Source: Chitinophagaceae bacterium
GTDB lineage: Bacteria > Bacteroidota > Bacteroidia > Chitinophagales > Chitinophagaceae
Direction: 5' to 3'
Length of the DNA: 54,116 bases
Assembly: GCA_020847395.1 (NCBI GenBank)
Contig: JADLCD010000101.1
Coordinates: 1-54,116 of the forward strand
A program made the position numbers and the translations under genes. This document shows, in pieces, positions 35,713 to 45,180 of this stretch. The notes beneath the pieces were generated by a model. That model was not told where the DNA came from and did no database searches. It worked only from the letters and a program-made list of their open reading frames with translations. How positions within the stretch are numbered: position 1 is the first letter of the stretch; the number at the start of each line of letters is the position of its first letter.

Positions 35713-38334
35713 ATGACCTCATCTCAGATAAGAAAAGCTTTCCTTGATTTTTTTCAATCAAAAGGCCACCAGATCGTTCCATCCGCCCCTATAGTTATCA
35801 AGAACGACCCTACGCTTTTATTCACCAATGCCGGCATGAACCAGTTTAAAGATTATTTCCTGGGCAATAAAAAATCGCCATTTCCCCGTGTGGCGGATAC
35901 CCAAAAGTGCTTACGCGTAAGCGGTAAACATAACGACCTGGAAGAAGTGGGTGTTGACACCTATCACCATACCATGTTTGAAATGCTGGGCAACTGGAGT
36001 TTTGGAGATTATTTTAAAGCAGAAGCCATTGCCTGGAGTTGGGAATTACTTACAGAAATATATAAGCTTGATAAAGAACGTTTATACGTTACCGTTTTTG
36101 AGGGTGATGAAAAAGAAGGCATTCCTAAAGACCAGGAAGCATACAGCGAATGGAAAAAGCATATACCTGAAGACAGGATATTATTGGGAAATAAGAAAGA
36201 TAATTTTTGGGAGATGGGCGATACAGGTCCCTGCGGCCCATGCACAGAAATTCATGTGGATTGCAGGCCGGATGAGGAACGTAAAACCAAAGATGGCAGG
36301 ATGTTAGTGAATAACGACCACCCGCAGGTAATTGAAATATGGAATAATGTATTCATTCAGTTTAACCGTTCAAAAAACGGTAGCCTTGAACCCTTGCCTG
36401 CAAAGCATGTAGATACCGGGATGGGATTTGAAAGACTGGCAAGGGTAATTCAGCAAAAAACATCCAACTATGATACGGATGTTTTTACCGGCACTATAGC
36501 TGCTACAGAAAACATCACCCATAAAAAATATGATTACAGCGATAGTAAGGAGGCGATTGCCTTCAGGGTTATTGCCGACCATTTAAGAGCTATCTGCTTT
36601 ACCATTGCCGATGGACAATTGCCCTCCAATACCGGCGCAGGCTATGTAATAAGAAGAATATTGAGAAGAGCGGTAAGGTATTATTATTCTTACCTGCATT
36701 ATAAGCAACCGCTGTTGTTTCAGCTTGTGCCATTATTGGCAAAGCAGTTTGAAGATGTTTTTTCCGAGCTGGAAAAACAGGTTGACTTTGTAAGTAAAGT
36801 AGTGAAGGAAGAAGAAGAAGGATTTTTAAGAACATTGGAGAAAGGATTAAAAAGAATAGACGACATTATAAAATCATCTGCGGTTAATAAGCAAACGGTT
36901 ATTTCCGGGAAAGATGCTTTTGAATTGTATGATACCTACGGCTTCCCTATTGACCTTACAAGACTGATAGCGGCAGAGAACAATCTTACTGTTGATGAGC
37001 CTGGATTTGAATTGGAAATGAAAGCGCAGAAAGACCGCTCCCGCGCTGCCACTGCTGTTGATACGGAAGACTGGATTGAAGTAAATAAAGCCGATAAAAC
37101 ATCTTTCGTAGGCTATAATGATCTGCTGGTTGAAACACAGGTAGTAAAATACAGGAAGGCTAAAGCTAAAGGCAAAGAACAATACCAGGTGGTGCTTGAA
37201 ACAACGCCTTTTTATGCAGAAAGCGGCGGACAGGTTGGCGATAAAGGAATTTTGCAATTTGCTGAAGAAAAAATAGCGGTTGTTGATACTAAAAAAGAGA
37301 ACGACCTCATCATACATTTTACTGAAGGATTACCAGCTGATATTGCAATGACCGTAACAGCGGCTGTAGATTTTGAACAACGGTTGAATACCATGTATAA
37401 CCATACTGCAACGCATTTATTGCATGCGGCATTGCGACAGGTATTGGGTAAACATGTAGCGCAAAAGGGTTCGTTGGTATCACCTTCGGAGTTGCGTTTC
37501 GACTTTTCTCATTTTGCAAAAGTTACCGAGGAAGAGTTAAGAAAAATTGAGTTGCTGGTAAATGATAAAATAAGGCAAAACATTCCTGTAGTAATAAATG
37601 AAATGCCAAAAGAAGAAGCGCTGAAGCTTGGCGCTATGGCACTGTTTGGCGAAAAATATGGCGATACTGTTCGTGTAGTTATTATTGACCCTGCTTATTC
37701 CATTGAATTATGTGGTGGCACGCATGTTGGCCATACCGGCATGATTGGTTTGTTTACCATTACCGGGGAGCAGGCAGTAGCCGCCGGCGTTAGAAGAATA
37801 GAAGCACTTACCGGGCCTGCCGCTATACAATATATTTTTGATAAGATAAACCAGTTTAAAAATATTGGTGAGTTATTAAAAGCAAAAGATCCGTTGAAAG
37901 CCATTGAAAGGCTGATGGAAGAAAAAGGGCTGTTGCAGAAAAGAATTGACAACCTTGAAGCAAGGCAATTGGTGCAGGTAAGAAATGAAATATTGCAGAA
38001 GGACGAAATTGTAAACGGCATAACTTTTATCGGCGATATCATTGAAGTAGGCAATGCGGATGCGCTGAAGAAACTTTGCTTTGATATAAAAAATCACCTG
38101 CGCGATTATGTAATTGTGCTTTGCGCCAATATTGATGGCAAAGCTTTTGTAGCCATCGGCATGTCGGAAGTAGTAGCTGCTGCCAGAAATTTAGATGCAG
38201 GTAAAATTATTAAAGAACATGTAGCACCCTTAATAAAAGGCGGAGGTGGCGGACAAAAAACACTGGCTACCGCAGGCGGGCAGGATGTATCTACATTAGC
38301 TGAAGTAATTACAGTGGTTAGGGGTTTACTATAA
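35713..38334 (+). CDS. alaS: Alanyl-tRNA synthetase
   Basis: 873 residues, full length. Class II catalytic core with HHTMFEMLGNWSFGDYF (motif 2 region), the CGPCTEIHVD zinc/ATP region and GMGFERLARV (motif 3). The editing domain carries both zinc-site motifs, HTATHLLHAALRQVLG (HxxxH) and CGGTHVGHTG (CxxxH), so deacylation of Ser/Gly-tRNA(Ala) should be intact. The C-terminal C-Ala domain ends with the glycine-rich GGGGGQKTLATAGGQ. An essential cytoplasmic enzyme that charges tRNA(Ala). Apparently transcribed alone. Confidence 0.98.
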   Translation: MTSSQIRKAFLDFFQSKGHQIVPSAPIVIKNDPTLLFTNAGMNQFKDYFLGNKKSPFPRVADTQKCLRVSGKHNDLEEVGVDTYHHTMFEMLGNWSFGDYFKAEAIAWSWELLTEIYKLDKERLYVTVFEGDEKEGIPKDQEAYSEWKKHIPEDRILLGNKKDNFWEMGDTGPCGPCTEIHVDCRPDEERKTKDGRMLVNNDHPQVIEIWNNVFIQFNRSKNGSLEPLPAKHVDTGMGFERLARVIQQKTSNYDTDVFTGTIAATENITHKKYDYSDSKEAIAFRVIADHLRAICFTIADGQLPSNTGAGYVIRRILRRAVRYYYSYLHYKQPLLFQLVPLLAKQFEDVFSELEKQVDFVSKVVKEEEEGFLRTLEKGLKRIDDIIKSSAVNKQTVISGKDAFELYDTYGFPIDLTRLIAAENNLTVDEPGFELEMKAQKDRSRAATAVDTEDWIEVNKADKTSFVGYNDLLVETQVVKYRKAKAKGKEQYQVVLETTPFYAESGGQVGDKGILQFAEEKIAVVDTKKENDLIIHFTEGLPADIAMTVTAAVDFEQRLNTMYNHTATHLLHAALRQVLGKHVAQKGSLVSPSELRFDFSHFAKVTEEELRKIELLVNDKIRQNIPVVINEMPKEEALKLGAMALFGEKYGDTVRVVIIDPAYSIELCGGTHVGHTGMIGLFTITGEQAVAAGVRRIEALTGPAAIQYIFDKINQFKNIGELLKAKDPLKAIERLMEEKGLLQKRIDNLEARQLVQVRNEILQKDEIVNGITFIGDIIEVGNADALKKLCFDIKNHLRDYVIVLCANIDGKAFVAIGMSEVVAAARNLDAGKIIKEHVAPLIKGGGGGQKTLATAGGQDVSTLAEVITVVRGLL

Positions 38335-38443
38335 TTGTTGGCTTCCACATAACAATTAGGTTGAATGCAAGTTCATATTAAATGGAAATGGCTGATAGCG
38401 GTCAGGCTAAGACAACAGCTACCAAAAAAAATGTAACAACATT

Positions 38444-38896
38444 ATGCAGACAGACAATTTTGATATAAATCCATATACTGACACATACCGCCAACAGGTT
38501 TTGACAATTTGGGAAAAATCCGTTCTCGCCACACACCACTTTTTGACTTCAACTGATTTTGAAGAAATTAAGGAATTAGTAAACGACATAAATTTTAATG
38601 AATTTCAAGTCTTTTGCCTGACAAAGGAAAATTTGGTATTGGGTTTTATCGGAGTTGCAGACAAAAAAGTTGAAATGCTCTTTATAGACCCAAAATATTT
38701 TGGACAAGGAATTGGACAGAAATTATTGAGCTTTGCTGTAAAAGAATTAAATGCTTATAAACTTGACGTAAATGAAGAAAATGAAAAAGCGCTAAAATTT
38801 TACCAGAAATTCGGCTTTGAAACATTTGAGAGAACCAACAAAGATGACCAAGGTAGAAATTATCCGCTGTTAAGAATGCAATTAGTAGGTAAATAA
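38444..38896 (+). CDS. GNAT-family N-acetyltransferase, low-GC, probable recent acquisition
   Basis: 150 residues, complete GNAT fold. Motif A with the acetyl-CoA phosphate-binding turn is FIDPKYFGQGIGQKLLSFAV (about 79-98), followed by motif B KLDVNEENEKALKFYQKFGF. The N-terminal helix-rich part (WEKSVLATHHFLTSTDFEEI) resembles YjaB-like acetyltransferases, which act on small molecules or protein N-termini; substrate unknown. By eye its GC content is clearly below the neighbouring genes, and the flanks carry short imperfect inverted repeats, so it looks acquired. It lies alone between alaS and the GH127 gene. Confidence 0.85.
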   Translation: MQTDNFDINPYTDTYRQQVLTIWEKSVLATHHFLTSTDFEEIKELVNDINFNEFQVFCLTKENLVLGFIGVADKKVEMLFIDPKYFGQGIGQKLLSFAVKELNAYKLDVNEENEKALKFYQKFGFETFERTNKDDQGRNYPLLRMQLVGK

Positions 38897-39117
38897 TGAA
38901 GAAAGCCCGAACCGCTAATATGGGTTTGGCAAAAGCGCGGGTGAAAGTTATAAATCGGAGTTGAGTGCATCTATCAACTTTTTTACATTAACCAAACGGA
39001 ATTGCTTCAATTGCTACGCCTTCGCCAAGCCCCGGAACGATAATTGTCAGCCATTTTTTTCTTCAACAACATTCTGTCGTAAATTGACTTTTCATCTGCA
39101 TAAAATCGATAAGCCTC
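38897..39117 (+). other. Intergenic region with imperfect inverted repeat downstream of the acetyltransferase
   Basis: Starts with CCGAACC-gctaatat-GGGTTTGG, a hairpin with one G-U pair, followed by a GCGCGGG stretch. The remainder is AT-rich with no coding potential I trust. The hairpin may terminate the acetyltransferase transcript or be the edge of a transferred segment; I could not name it. Confidence 0.3.
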
Positions 39118-41076
39118 ATGAAAAAAAATATATTTATTGCGCTAATGTTTTTGAGTGAAATGATTGCCGCTCATGCACAAAGCTCTTCACAAAAAATATA
39201 CCCGGTTAACTATTCAGAAGTAACGATAACAGACGCGTTTTGGAAACCCAAAATGGAAACCGTTGCAACAGCTACGATAGATGCCTGCGTGAATTATACA
39301 CAAAACAAAACAGGTCGCATCCGCAACTTTGAAAAGGCTGCCCAACATTCCGGCAAACATGAAGGCATTTATTACGACGATTCTGATGTATATAAAGCAA
39401 TAGAAGCCATTGCGTATTCTTTAAAGAACCATCCGAATGCAGCATTAGAGAAAAACACAGATAAATGGATTGATAAAATTGCCGCTGCCCAGTTGCCTGA
39501 TGGCTATCTTAATACATACTACGAACTAACGGATATTAATAAGCGCTGGACAGATATGGAGAAGCATGAAGATTATTGCGCCGGTCATTTGATTGAAGCA
39601 GGCATTGCCTATTATAATACAACGGGTAAGGATAAGCTATTGAAAACAGCTATCCGGTTTGCTGATCATATTGATTCAGTATTTCATCAGCAAAACCGGC
39701 CCTGGGTAAGCGGGCACCAGGAAATTGAACTGGCGCTGATGAAATTATACCATCACACAAAAAACAAAAAATACCTTGAACTGTCTGACTGGTTTCTTAA
39801 GCAAAGAGGTCACGGAAATGGTAAAGGCGTAATATGGGATCAATGGAAAGATCCGGATTATTGCCAGGACGGGCTACCGGTAAAAGATCAGCGAAAAATT
39901 ACCGGGCATGCGGTAAGAGCGATGTATTTATATACCGGCGCTGCGGATGTTGCTGCTGTTACCAATGACGCGGGCTATATTACGGCAATGGATTCCATTT
40001 GGCAGGATGTGGTTTTTCATCACATGTATATAACGGGCGGTATTGGCGCGCAGGGAAAGAATGAAGGATTTGGACGCCCATATGATCTTCCCAATGAAAG
40101 CGCTTATTGCGAAACCTGTGCATCCGTTGGTATGGTATTCTGGAATCAGCGCATGAACATGCTTTCGGGCAATGCAAAATATATTGATGTACTGGAAAGA
40201 AGTTTATATAATGGCGCACTGGATGGTTTATCACTTTCCGGCGACCGGTTTTTTTATGGTAACCCTTTGGCTTCGGGCGGAGGTTATGCCCGCAGTGAAT
40301 GGTTTGGAACCGCCTGTTGTCCATCTAACATTGCAAGGCTGGTAAGCTCAGTGGGTAACTATATTTATGCAAGCTCGGCTAATGCAGTTTGGATTAATCT
40401 ATTTGTAGGAAGCAATACCGTTGTACAACAGGGAAAAAATAACATAGCGCTTGCTATGGAAACGGGCTATCCCTGGAAGGGGAACGTAAAGCTTACCGTA
40501 TCTCCGTCTAAAAAATCATTATTTGAAGTTCGGTTACGCATTCCCGGCTGGTTAACAACGCCGGCGCCAGGAGACCTGTATCATTATGCTGAACAGCAAA
40601 ATGATCAACCGGTTATAATGGTTAATGGAGAAAAAACCGCGTATATTATTAATAATGGCTATGCCGTAATAAAACGCAACTGGAAAAAAGGAGACGTAGT
40701 AACAATGGAGTTGCCGATGAAAGTGCAGCGGATACTCAGTAATGCTGAAGTAAAACAGAATACCAGCAGGGTTGCCCTGCAATACGGGCCAATGTTATAT
40801 TGCATAGAAGGAGAGAAAGACGGGTTGAAATCGGGCAATATAATTTTACCCGGCAGTACTATATTTGAAACTGATTATGATGCTTCTTTATTAGGCGGCG
40901 TAAATACAATTCGTTTTGATGCGCCGGTTGTGGCTGTAGGCAGTAATGGCTTATCCGTATCTACATCAACCCAAAAAATTACCGCTATACCATATTATAC
41001 CTGGAATAACCGCGGCGCAAATGATATGCAGGTATGGTTGCCTGTTAGTATTCAGAAAATCAGTATAAATGAATAA
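39118..41076 (+). CDS. GH127-type beta-L-arabinofuranosidase (DUF1680)
   Basis: 652 residues with signal peptide (ending AAHAQ). The (alpha/alpha)6-barrel region (about 35-430) keeps the GH127 catalytic set: a Glu in NEGFGRPYDLP, then ETC sixteen residues later in NESAYCETCASVGMVFW (about 331), and the cysteine pair in TACCPSN (about 400) that holds zinc and acts as nucleophile. C-terminal beta domains follow. The characterised enzyme HypBA1 releases beta-L-arabinofuranose from hydroxyproline-linked plant arabino-oligosaccharides. Secreted to the periplasm. The APC permease gene starts 26 bp later, so it heads a probable three-gene operon. Confidence 0.9.
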   Translation: MKKNIFIALMFLSEMIAAHAQSSSQKIYPVNYSEVTITDAFWKPKMETVATATIDACVNYTQNKTGRIRNFEKAAQHSGKHEGIYYDDSDVYKAIEAIAYSLKNHPNAALEKNTDKWIDKIAAAQLPDGYLNTYYELTDINKRWTDMEKHEDYCAGHLIEAGIAYYNTTGKDKLLKTAIRFADHIDSVFHQQNRPWVSGHQEIELALMKLYHHTKNKKYLELSDWFLKQRGHGNGKGVIWDQWKDPDYCQDGLPVKDQRKITGHAVRAMYLYTGAADVAAVTNDAGYITAMDSIWQDVVFHHMYITGGIGAQGKNEGFGRPYDLPNESAYCETCASVGMVFWNQRMNMLSGNAKYIDVLERSLYNGALDGLSLSGDRFFYGNPLASGGGYARSEWFGTACCPSNIARLVSSVGNYIYASSANAVWINLFVGSNTVVQQGKNNIALAMETGYPWKGNVKLTVSPSKKSLFEVRLRIPGWLTTPAPGDLYHYAEQQNDQPVIMVNGEKTAYIINNGYAVIKRNWKKGDVVTMELPMKVQRILSNAEVKQNTSRVALQYGPMLYCIEGEKDGLKSGNIILPGSTIFETDYDASLLGGVNTIRFDAPVVAVGSNGLSVSTSTQKITAIPYYTWNNRGANDMQVWLPVSIQKISINE

Positions 41077-41102
41077 TATGAAGAAAAAAATAATGCAGCA
41101 GC

Positions 41103-42431
41103 ATGGCATCCGGTAAACCATTAGGTTATTTCTCACTTACCATGATAGTGGTAAGTCTTGTTGTAGGGATGGGCATTTTTGGCACACCGGCCAAAGTAGC
41201 GGCTTCTTCAGGTTCATCTGTAATATTTTTTTCAGTGTGGTTTACCGGGGGGCTTGTTGCCTTATGCGGCGCTTTAACCTATGCTGAAATAGGAGTACGG
41301 CTTCCTGTTATGGGTGGCTATTACAAAATTTTTGCAGAGTGTTATCATCCCGCCGTAGGTTTTACGGTAAATGCATTAATATTAATAAGCAATGCAGCAT
41401 CGCTCGGCGTAGTTGCTTTGATTGGCGCGGATTATGTAAGCGATCTTTTGTTTGGCAAACCTTCGGGGCAGGGCTTTACAGTAACCGTTTCCATAATAGC
41501 GGTATGCCTTTTTTATACCGTTAATTTAATGGGGCTGCAAACCAGCAGCCGTATGCAGAATATACTTACTGTAGTTAAAACAGCCGTAATGGTTTTGCTG
41601 ATCGCCAGTGTGCTGAAAGGAGTGATGGTAGAACCGCATGGCTATAATGAAAATGCACAGGTATATGAGTTAGGCGAAAAGGGTTGGTTAAAACTGTTCA
41701 TGATCAGCCTTGTGCCGGTATTTTTTTCTTATGGCGGCTACCAGCAAACCATCAATTTTGGCAGCGAAGTTCAGCAAACCGGCATTTTCCCTAAAGCCAT
41801 TATTTCCGGCATATTCATTTCCATTCTGCTATATGTTGGTATAAACTTCGCTTATACGCAGGTGATAGGGTACGAACGGATGAAGAATGTTTCGGCCATC
41901 GGCGCATTGCTTTGCGAAGCATGGTTTGGCAAAACCGGCGCAAAAGTATTTGATGGCTTGATGTTCCTTTCTGTTTTGGCTTACGTAAATGTTAGCCTCA
42001 TGAGTAATCCCAGGGTAATGTACGCCATGAGCCAGGACAAAGTATTGCCTGCATTTTTCTCTAAGCGCAATGCTAAAACCCTGGCATTAACCGGAGGCTT
42101 AACCGTATTTGCCATTATCACTATTGTTATAACTTTCTTTGGAAAAGAAGTAGATAATATTCTTGGCTTCAGTATTTTTTTAGACAGTATTGGTATGAGC
42201 ACTTCTGCCGCTACGCTGTTTATCCTGCGCAAAAGAAAAAAGAATGAAGAAGCGGTTTCCGGAACCTGGACAAAATGGACGCCATTGCTGGCAGCAATAT
42301 TTGTATTGTCGTATGCAGGCGTTGCCATAGCTGTAATTATTGATAAACCATTCGCTGCATTAACCGGTGTTATACTTTTGCTGCTGTTAACCGTTGTATA
42401 TTTTATTTTTTACTATAGAAAGAAATCATAG
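41103..42431 (+). CDS. APC-family amino acid/polyamine permease
   Basis: 442 residues with about 12 membrane helices. The conserved TM1 glycine loop is seen in GYFSLTMIVVSLVVGMGIFG. TM6 (FMISLVPVFFSYGGYQQTIN) also fits, and TM8-9 carries LMSNPRVMYAMSQDK. This is the LeuT-like fold of proton-coupled amino acid transporters; specificity cannot be read. It lies 26 bp after the GH127 gene and 3 bp before the PLP enzyme gene, suggesting an operon in which a nutrient is released, imported and broken down, although the link between these three activities is inference. Confidence 0.9.
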   Translation: MASGKPLGYFSLTMIVVSLVVGMGIFGTPAKVAASSGSSVIFFSVWFTGGLVALCGALTYAEIGVRLPVMGGYYKIFAECYHPAVGFTVNALILISNAASLGVVALIGADYVSDLLFGKPSGQGFTVTVSIIAVCLFYTVNLMGLQTSSRMQNILTVVKTAVMVLLIASVLKGVMVEPHGYNENAQVYELGEKGWLKLFMISLVPVFFSYGGYQQTINFGSEVQQTGIFPKAIISGIFISILLYVGINFAYTQVIGYERMKNVSAIGALLCEAWFGKTGAKVFDGLMFLSVLAYVNVSLMSNPRVMYAMSQDKVLPAFFSKRNAKTLALTGGLTVFAIITIVITFFGKEVDNILGFSIFLDSIGMSTSAATLFILRKRKKNEEAVSGTWTKWTPLLAAIFVLSYAGVAIAVIIDKPFAALTGVILLLLLTVVYFIFYYRKKS

Positions 42432-42434
42432 TAT

Positions 42435-43595
42435 ATGGATATTTCCTACATCATAAATGAATTGGGAGAAGAACGCGAAAAGTATTTTAACGCGGTAGCG
42501 CCGCCCATCATTCAAACCAGCAATTTTGTTTTTAATACAGTAGATGATATGCGCCGCCTGTTTGAAGATGAATACACCGGCTATATTTATACAAGAGGGC
42601 TTAACCCTACCGTTGACATCTTACGAAAAAAATTAGCCGCATTGGATGAAGCAGAAGACTGCCTGGTGTTTAACAGCGGGGCTTCTGCCATATATGCTTC
42701 GGTAATGGCTAATGTAAAATCCGGAGATCATATTGTTTCCGTAAACAAGCCCTATACCTGGGCGCAAAAATTATTCAATAATATACTGCCCGGGTTTGGT
42801 GTAACCACAACCTATGTAAACGGAACGGCTGTAGAAAATTTTGAGAAAGCCATTCAGCCAAACACAACCATCATCTATCTTGAAACACCAAACTCCTGGT
42901 ATCTTGACCTGCAGGATCTGCGCGCCATTGCAGCAATAGCAAAATCAAAGGGTATACTAACCATTTGCGATAATAGTTATTGCAGCCCGTTATACCAAAA
43001 ACCGATTGCAATGGGTATTGATATTTCGCTGCAATCTGCCACAAAATATATAGGAGGGCATAGTGATGTTGTTGCAGGCGTATTAACCGGCACATCAGCT
43101 ATGATGAAAAAGATTTTTGAAACCGAGTTTTGTACTGCCGGCACAGGAATATCGCCTTTTAATGCATGGCTGCTTATACGCGGGCTCAGAACCCTGCCTG
43201 TACGCCTCCGTCAAATAACGGAAAACACAAACAAGGTGCTGGAGTTTTTAAAGCAACACCCAAAAGTTGAAGATATCATTTTCCCGTTTGATAAGAGTTT
43301 TCCCCAATATGAATTGGCAAAAAAGCAAATGGAGGGCGCTTGTGGCTTACTATCCTTTCACCTGAAAGTAAAAAAAGTAGAAGATATTGTAACCTTTTGC
43401 GAAAACCTGAAACATATACTCATGGCAGTGAGTTGGGGCGGATATGAATCGCTTATTATCCCCGGATGCGCCTCTGTTAAAGAAAAGGATTATGATATTA
43501 CAAAAAAATCGCATCGCATGTTACGGTTATATGTAGGGCAAGAGGAACCGGAATATATTATTAACGACCTGCTGCAGGCGTTAAATATTATATAA
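42435..43595 (+). CDS. Cys/Met metabolism PLP enzyme (cystathionine gamma-synthase/lyase class)
   Basis: 386 residues, fold-type I PLP enzyme of the trans-sulfuration family. PLP lysine in SATKYIGGHSDVVAG (about 205), the aspartate binding the pyridine nitrogen in ILTICDNSYCSPLYQKP, and the Tyr/Arg motif in GYIYTRGLNPT. Members make or break C-S bonds: cystathionine synthase, cystathionine beta/gamma-lyase or methionine gamma-lyase; the sequence alone does not decide. It starts 3 bp after the APC permease, so it probably processes an imported amino acid. All active-site residues look intact. Confidence 0.9.
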   Translation: MDISYIINELGEEREKYFNAVAPPIIQTSNFVFNTVDDMRRLFEDEYTGYIYTRGLNPTVDILRKKLAALDEAEDCLVFNSGASAIYASVMANVKSGDHIVSVNKPYTWAQKLFNNILPGFGVTTTYVNGTAVENFEKAIQPNTTIIYLETPNSWYLDLQDLRAIAAIAKSKGILTICDNSYCSPLYQKPIAMGIDISLQSATKYIGGHSDVVAGVLTGTSAMMKKIFETEFCTAGTGISPFNAWLLIRGLRTLPVRLRQITENTNKVLEFLKQHPKVEDIIFPFDKSFPQYELAKKQMEGACGLLSFHLKVKKVEDIVTFCENLKHILMAVSWGGYESLIIPGCASVKEKDYDITKKSHRMLRLYVGQEEPEYIINDLLQALNII

Positions 43596-43638
43596 GAGGT
43601 TTTGTCAAATGTTTTTTTAGTTGAATATTTGTAGAATA

Positions 43639-43673
43639 ATAATATTTATCATGATAAGTTCATGAAATATTAT
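43639..43673. promoter_or_regulatory. Inverted repeat upstream of the TolC gene at 43693
   Basis: 9-bp arms ATAATATTT/AAATATTAT with a 17-bp spacer that itself contains the palindrome TATCATGATA, ending 19 bp before the start codon. It could be an operator, but its AT-rich composition weakens the case. Confidence 0.3.
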
Positions 43674-43692
43674 CGCCATATAAATTTTATTC

Positions 43693-45153
43693 ATGAGAAA
43701 ATACTTTCTTGGACTGACTGCGGTAATAGTATTTGCCAACCTATCATTGAAAGCACAGGATAATGGTAAGTGGGACTTACGCCGGTGTGTTGAATATGCC
43801 ATTGCAAATAATGTATCTGTTCGCCAGGCTGATATCCAGTCAAGGGTTTCTGCTATCCTGCTAAAAGAAAGCAAGCTTCAACAAATTCCTTCTCTGAATT
43901 TTTCCGGTAATCACGGTTTTCAATTTGGCAGATCGCTTGATTATACTACCAATACCTACAGTGATAATAACGCCATGTATCAGCAGTTTGCGTTAAATAC
44001 ACAGGTAAATTTGTTTAACTGGAACAGCCAGCGAAATACGATAAAATCAAACGACTATAGCAACCAGGCAGACCAGGCTGCGGTTGATAAAGCTAAAAAT
44101 GATATTGCATTAAATGTTGCAAGGCAATACTTGCTGGTATTGCTTGACCTGGAACAGGCGAATGTTACAGAAATTCAAATGAAGCAAAGCCAGGCGCAAA
44201 GAGATAATACACAAAAGCAGGTTGATGCCGGATCTTTGCCTGAATTGAATAGCTTGGAATTAGCCACACAGGTTGCGCGTGACAGTGCAAATTTAATAGC
44301 CGCACAAACAACTGCAGAAGTAGATAAGCTTACATTAAAAGCTTTAATTAACTTACCTGCTGATGCCTCTTTTGATCTTGAAATACCTAATGTAGAAAAT
44401 ATACCCGTTGATAATATATTGGAGATATCACCTGCCACGGTATTTGATATGGCAATGAAATCTCAGCCCAACATAAAAGTAAACAACCTTCGTTTGCTGG
44501 CTTCACAAAAGGCATATGAGGCTGCTAAAAGCAGGCAGTATCCTACGGTGTCAGCATTTGGACAGCTCGGATCCCGTTTCTTTGCTCCGTTTAAATCAAC
44601 AAGCCAGGTTGCTTTGGGTATACTGCCTAATGAAAATATTTATGTGATGAACGGAACTGAAAAGCTGCCGGTGTATACACCACAAACAGGAATAGTAACT
44701 ACCAAACAAAATTTTGGGCAACTTTGGAACGACTACGGAGCACAGGTAAAAAATAACTTCGGGCAATCAGTTGGTATTGGTTTAAACATTCCCATCTTTA
44801 ATGGCTGGTCAGCAAGAGCAAATATTGAAAGAGCTAAGATGGATATACGCAATAAAGAGCTTATTATAGAACAGGACACCTTGAAACTGAAGCAGGATAT
44901 ATATACCGCGTATAACCAGGCGCGGGGCTCTTTTCAAACATTTAATGCAAGACAGAAAGAAGTAGCTACAGCGGAACGTTCGTTTGCATTGGCCAGCAGG
45001 CGCTACGAGATTGGTGTTATGCAAACCATAGAGTGGCTTACCAATCAAACCAATTTATATAATGCGCGTATCAACCTGCTTATCTCCCAGTTCGACTATG
45101 TGTTTAAAATGAAAGTACTGGAGTTTTACAAGGGGCAGGGAATTAAATTATAA
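43693..45153 (+). CDS. TolC-family outer-membrane protein (second set)
   Basis: 486 residues with signal peptide (NLSLKAQ). It has the duplicated OEP architecture: KWDLRRCVEYAIANNVSVRQ at the N-terminus, a strand-forming YQQFALNTQVNLFNWNSQRN, long periplasmic helices, SVGIGLNIPIFNGWSARANI in the second repeat, and EVATAERSFALASRRYEIGV near the C-terminus. An outer-membrane exit duct for type I secretion or tripartite efflux. The adaptor gene follows by 27 bp, but no ABC or RND permease follows that, so the inner-membrane partner must be encoded elsewhere. Confidence 0.94.
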   Translation: MRKYFLGLTAVIVFANLSLKAQDNGKWDLRRCVEYAIANNVSVRQADIQSRVSAILLKESKLQQIPSLNFSGNHGFQFGRSLDYTTNTYSDNNAMYQQFALNTQVNLFNWNSQRNTIKSNDYSNQADQAAVDKAKNDIALNVARQYLLVLLDLEQANVTEIQMKQSQAQRDNTQKQVDAGSLPELNSLELATQVARDSANLIAAQTTAEVDKLTLKALINLPADASFDLEIPNVENIPVDNILEISPATVFDMAMKSQPNIKVNNLRLLASQKAYEAAKSRQYPTVSAFGQLGSRFFAPFKSTSQVALGILPNENIYVMNGTEKLPVYTPQTGIVTTKQNFGQLWNDYGAQVKNNFGQSVGIGLNIPIFNGWSARANIERAKMDIRNKELIIEQDTLKLKQDIYTAYNQARGSFQTFNARQKEVATAERSFALASRRYEIGVMQTIEWLTNQTNLYNARINLLISQFDYVFKMKVLEFYKGQGIKL

Positions 45154-45180
45154 TCATCAACTTATTTAATAATATATCTT

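Noticed and set aside
38332-38358. TAATTGTT/AACAATTA inverted repeat after alaS as a terminator
   Set aside because: The stem is AT-only and no T-run follows; too weak to call.
38961-39158. 65-codon plus-strand frame before GH127
   Set aside because: Overlaps the GH127 start in another frame and has no protein features.
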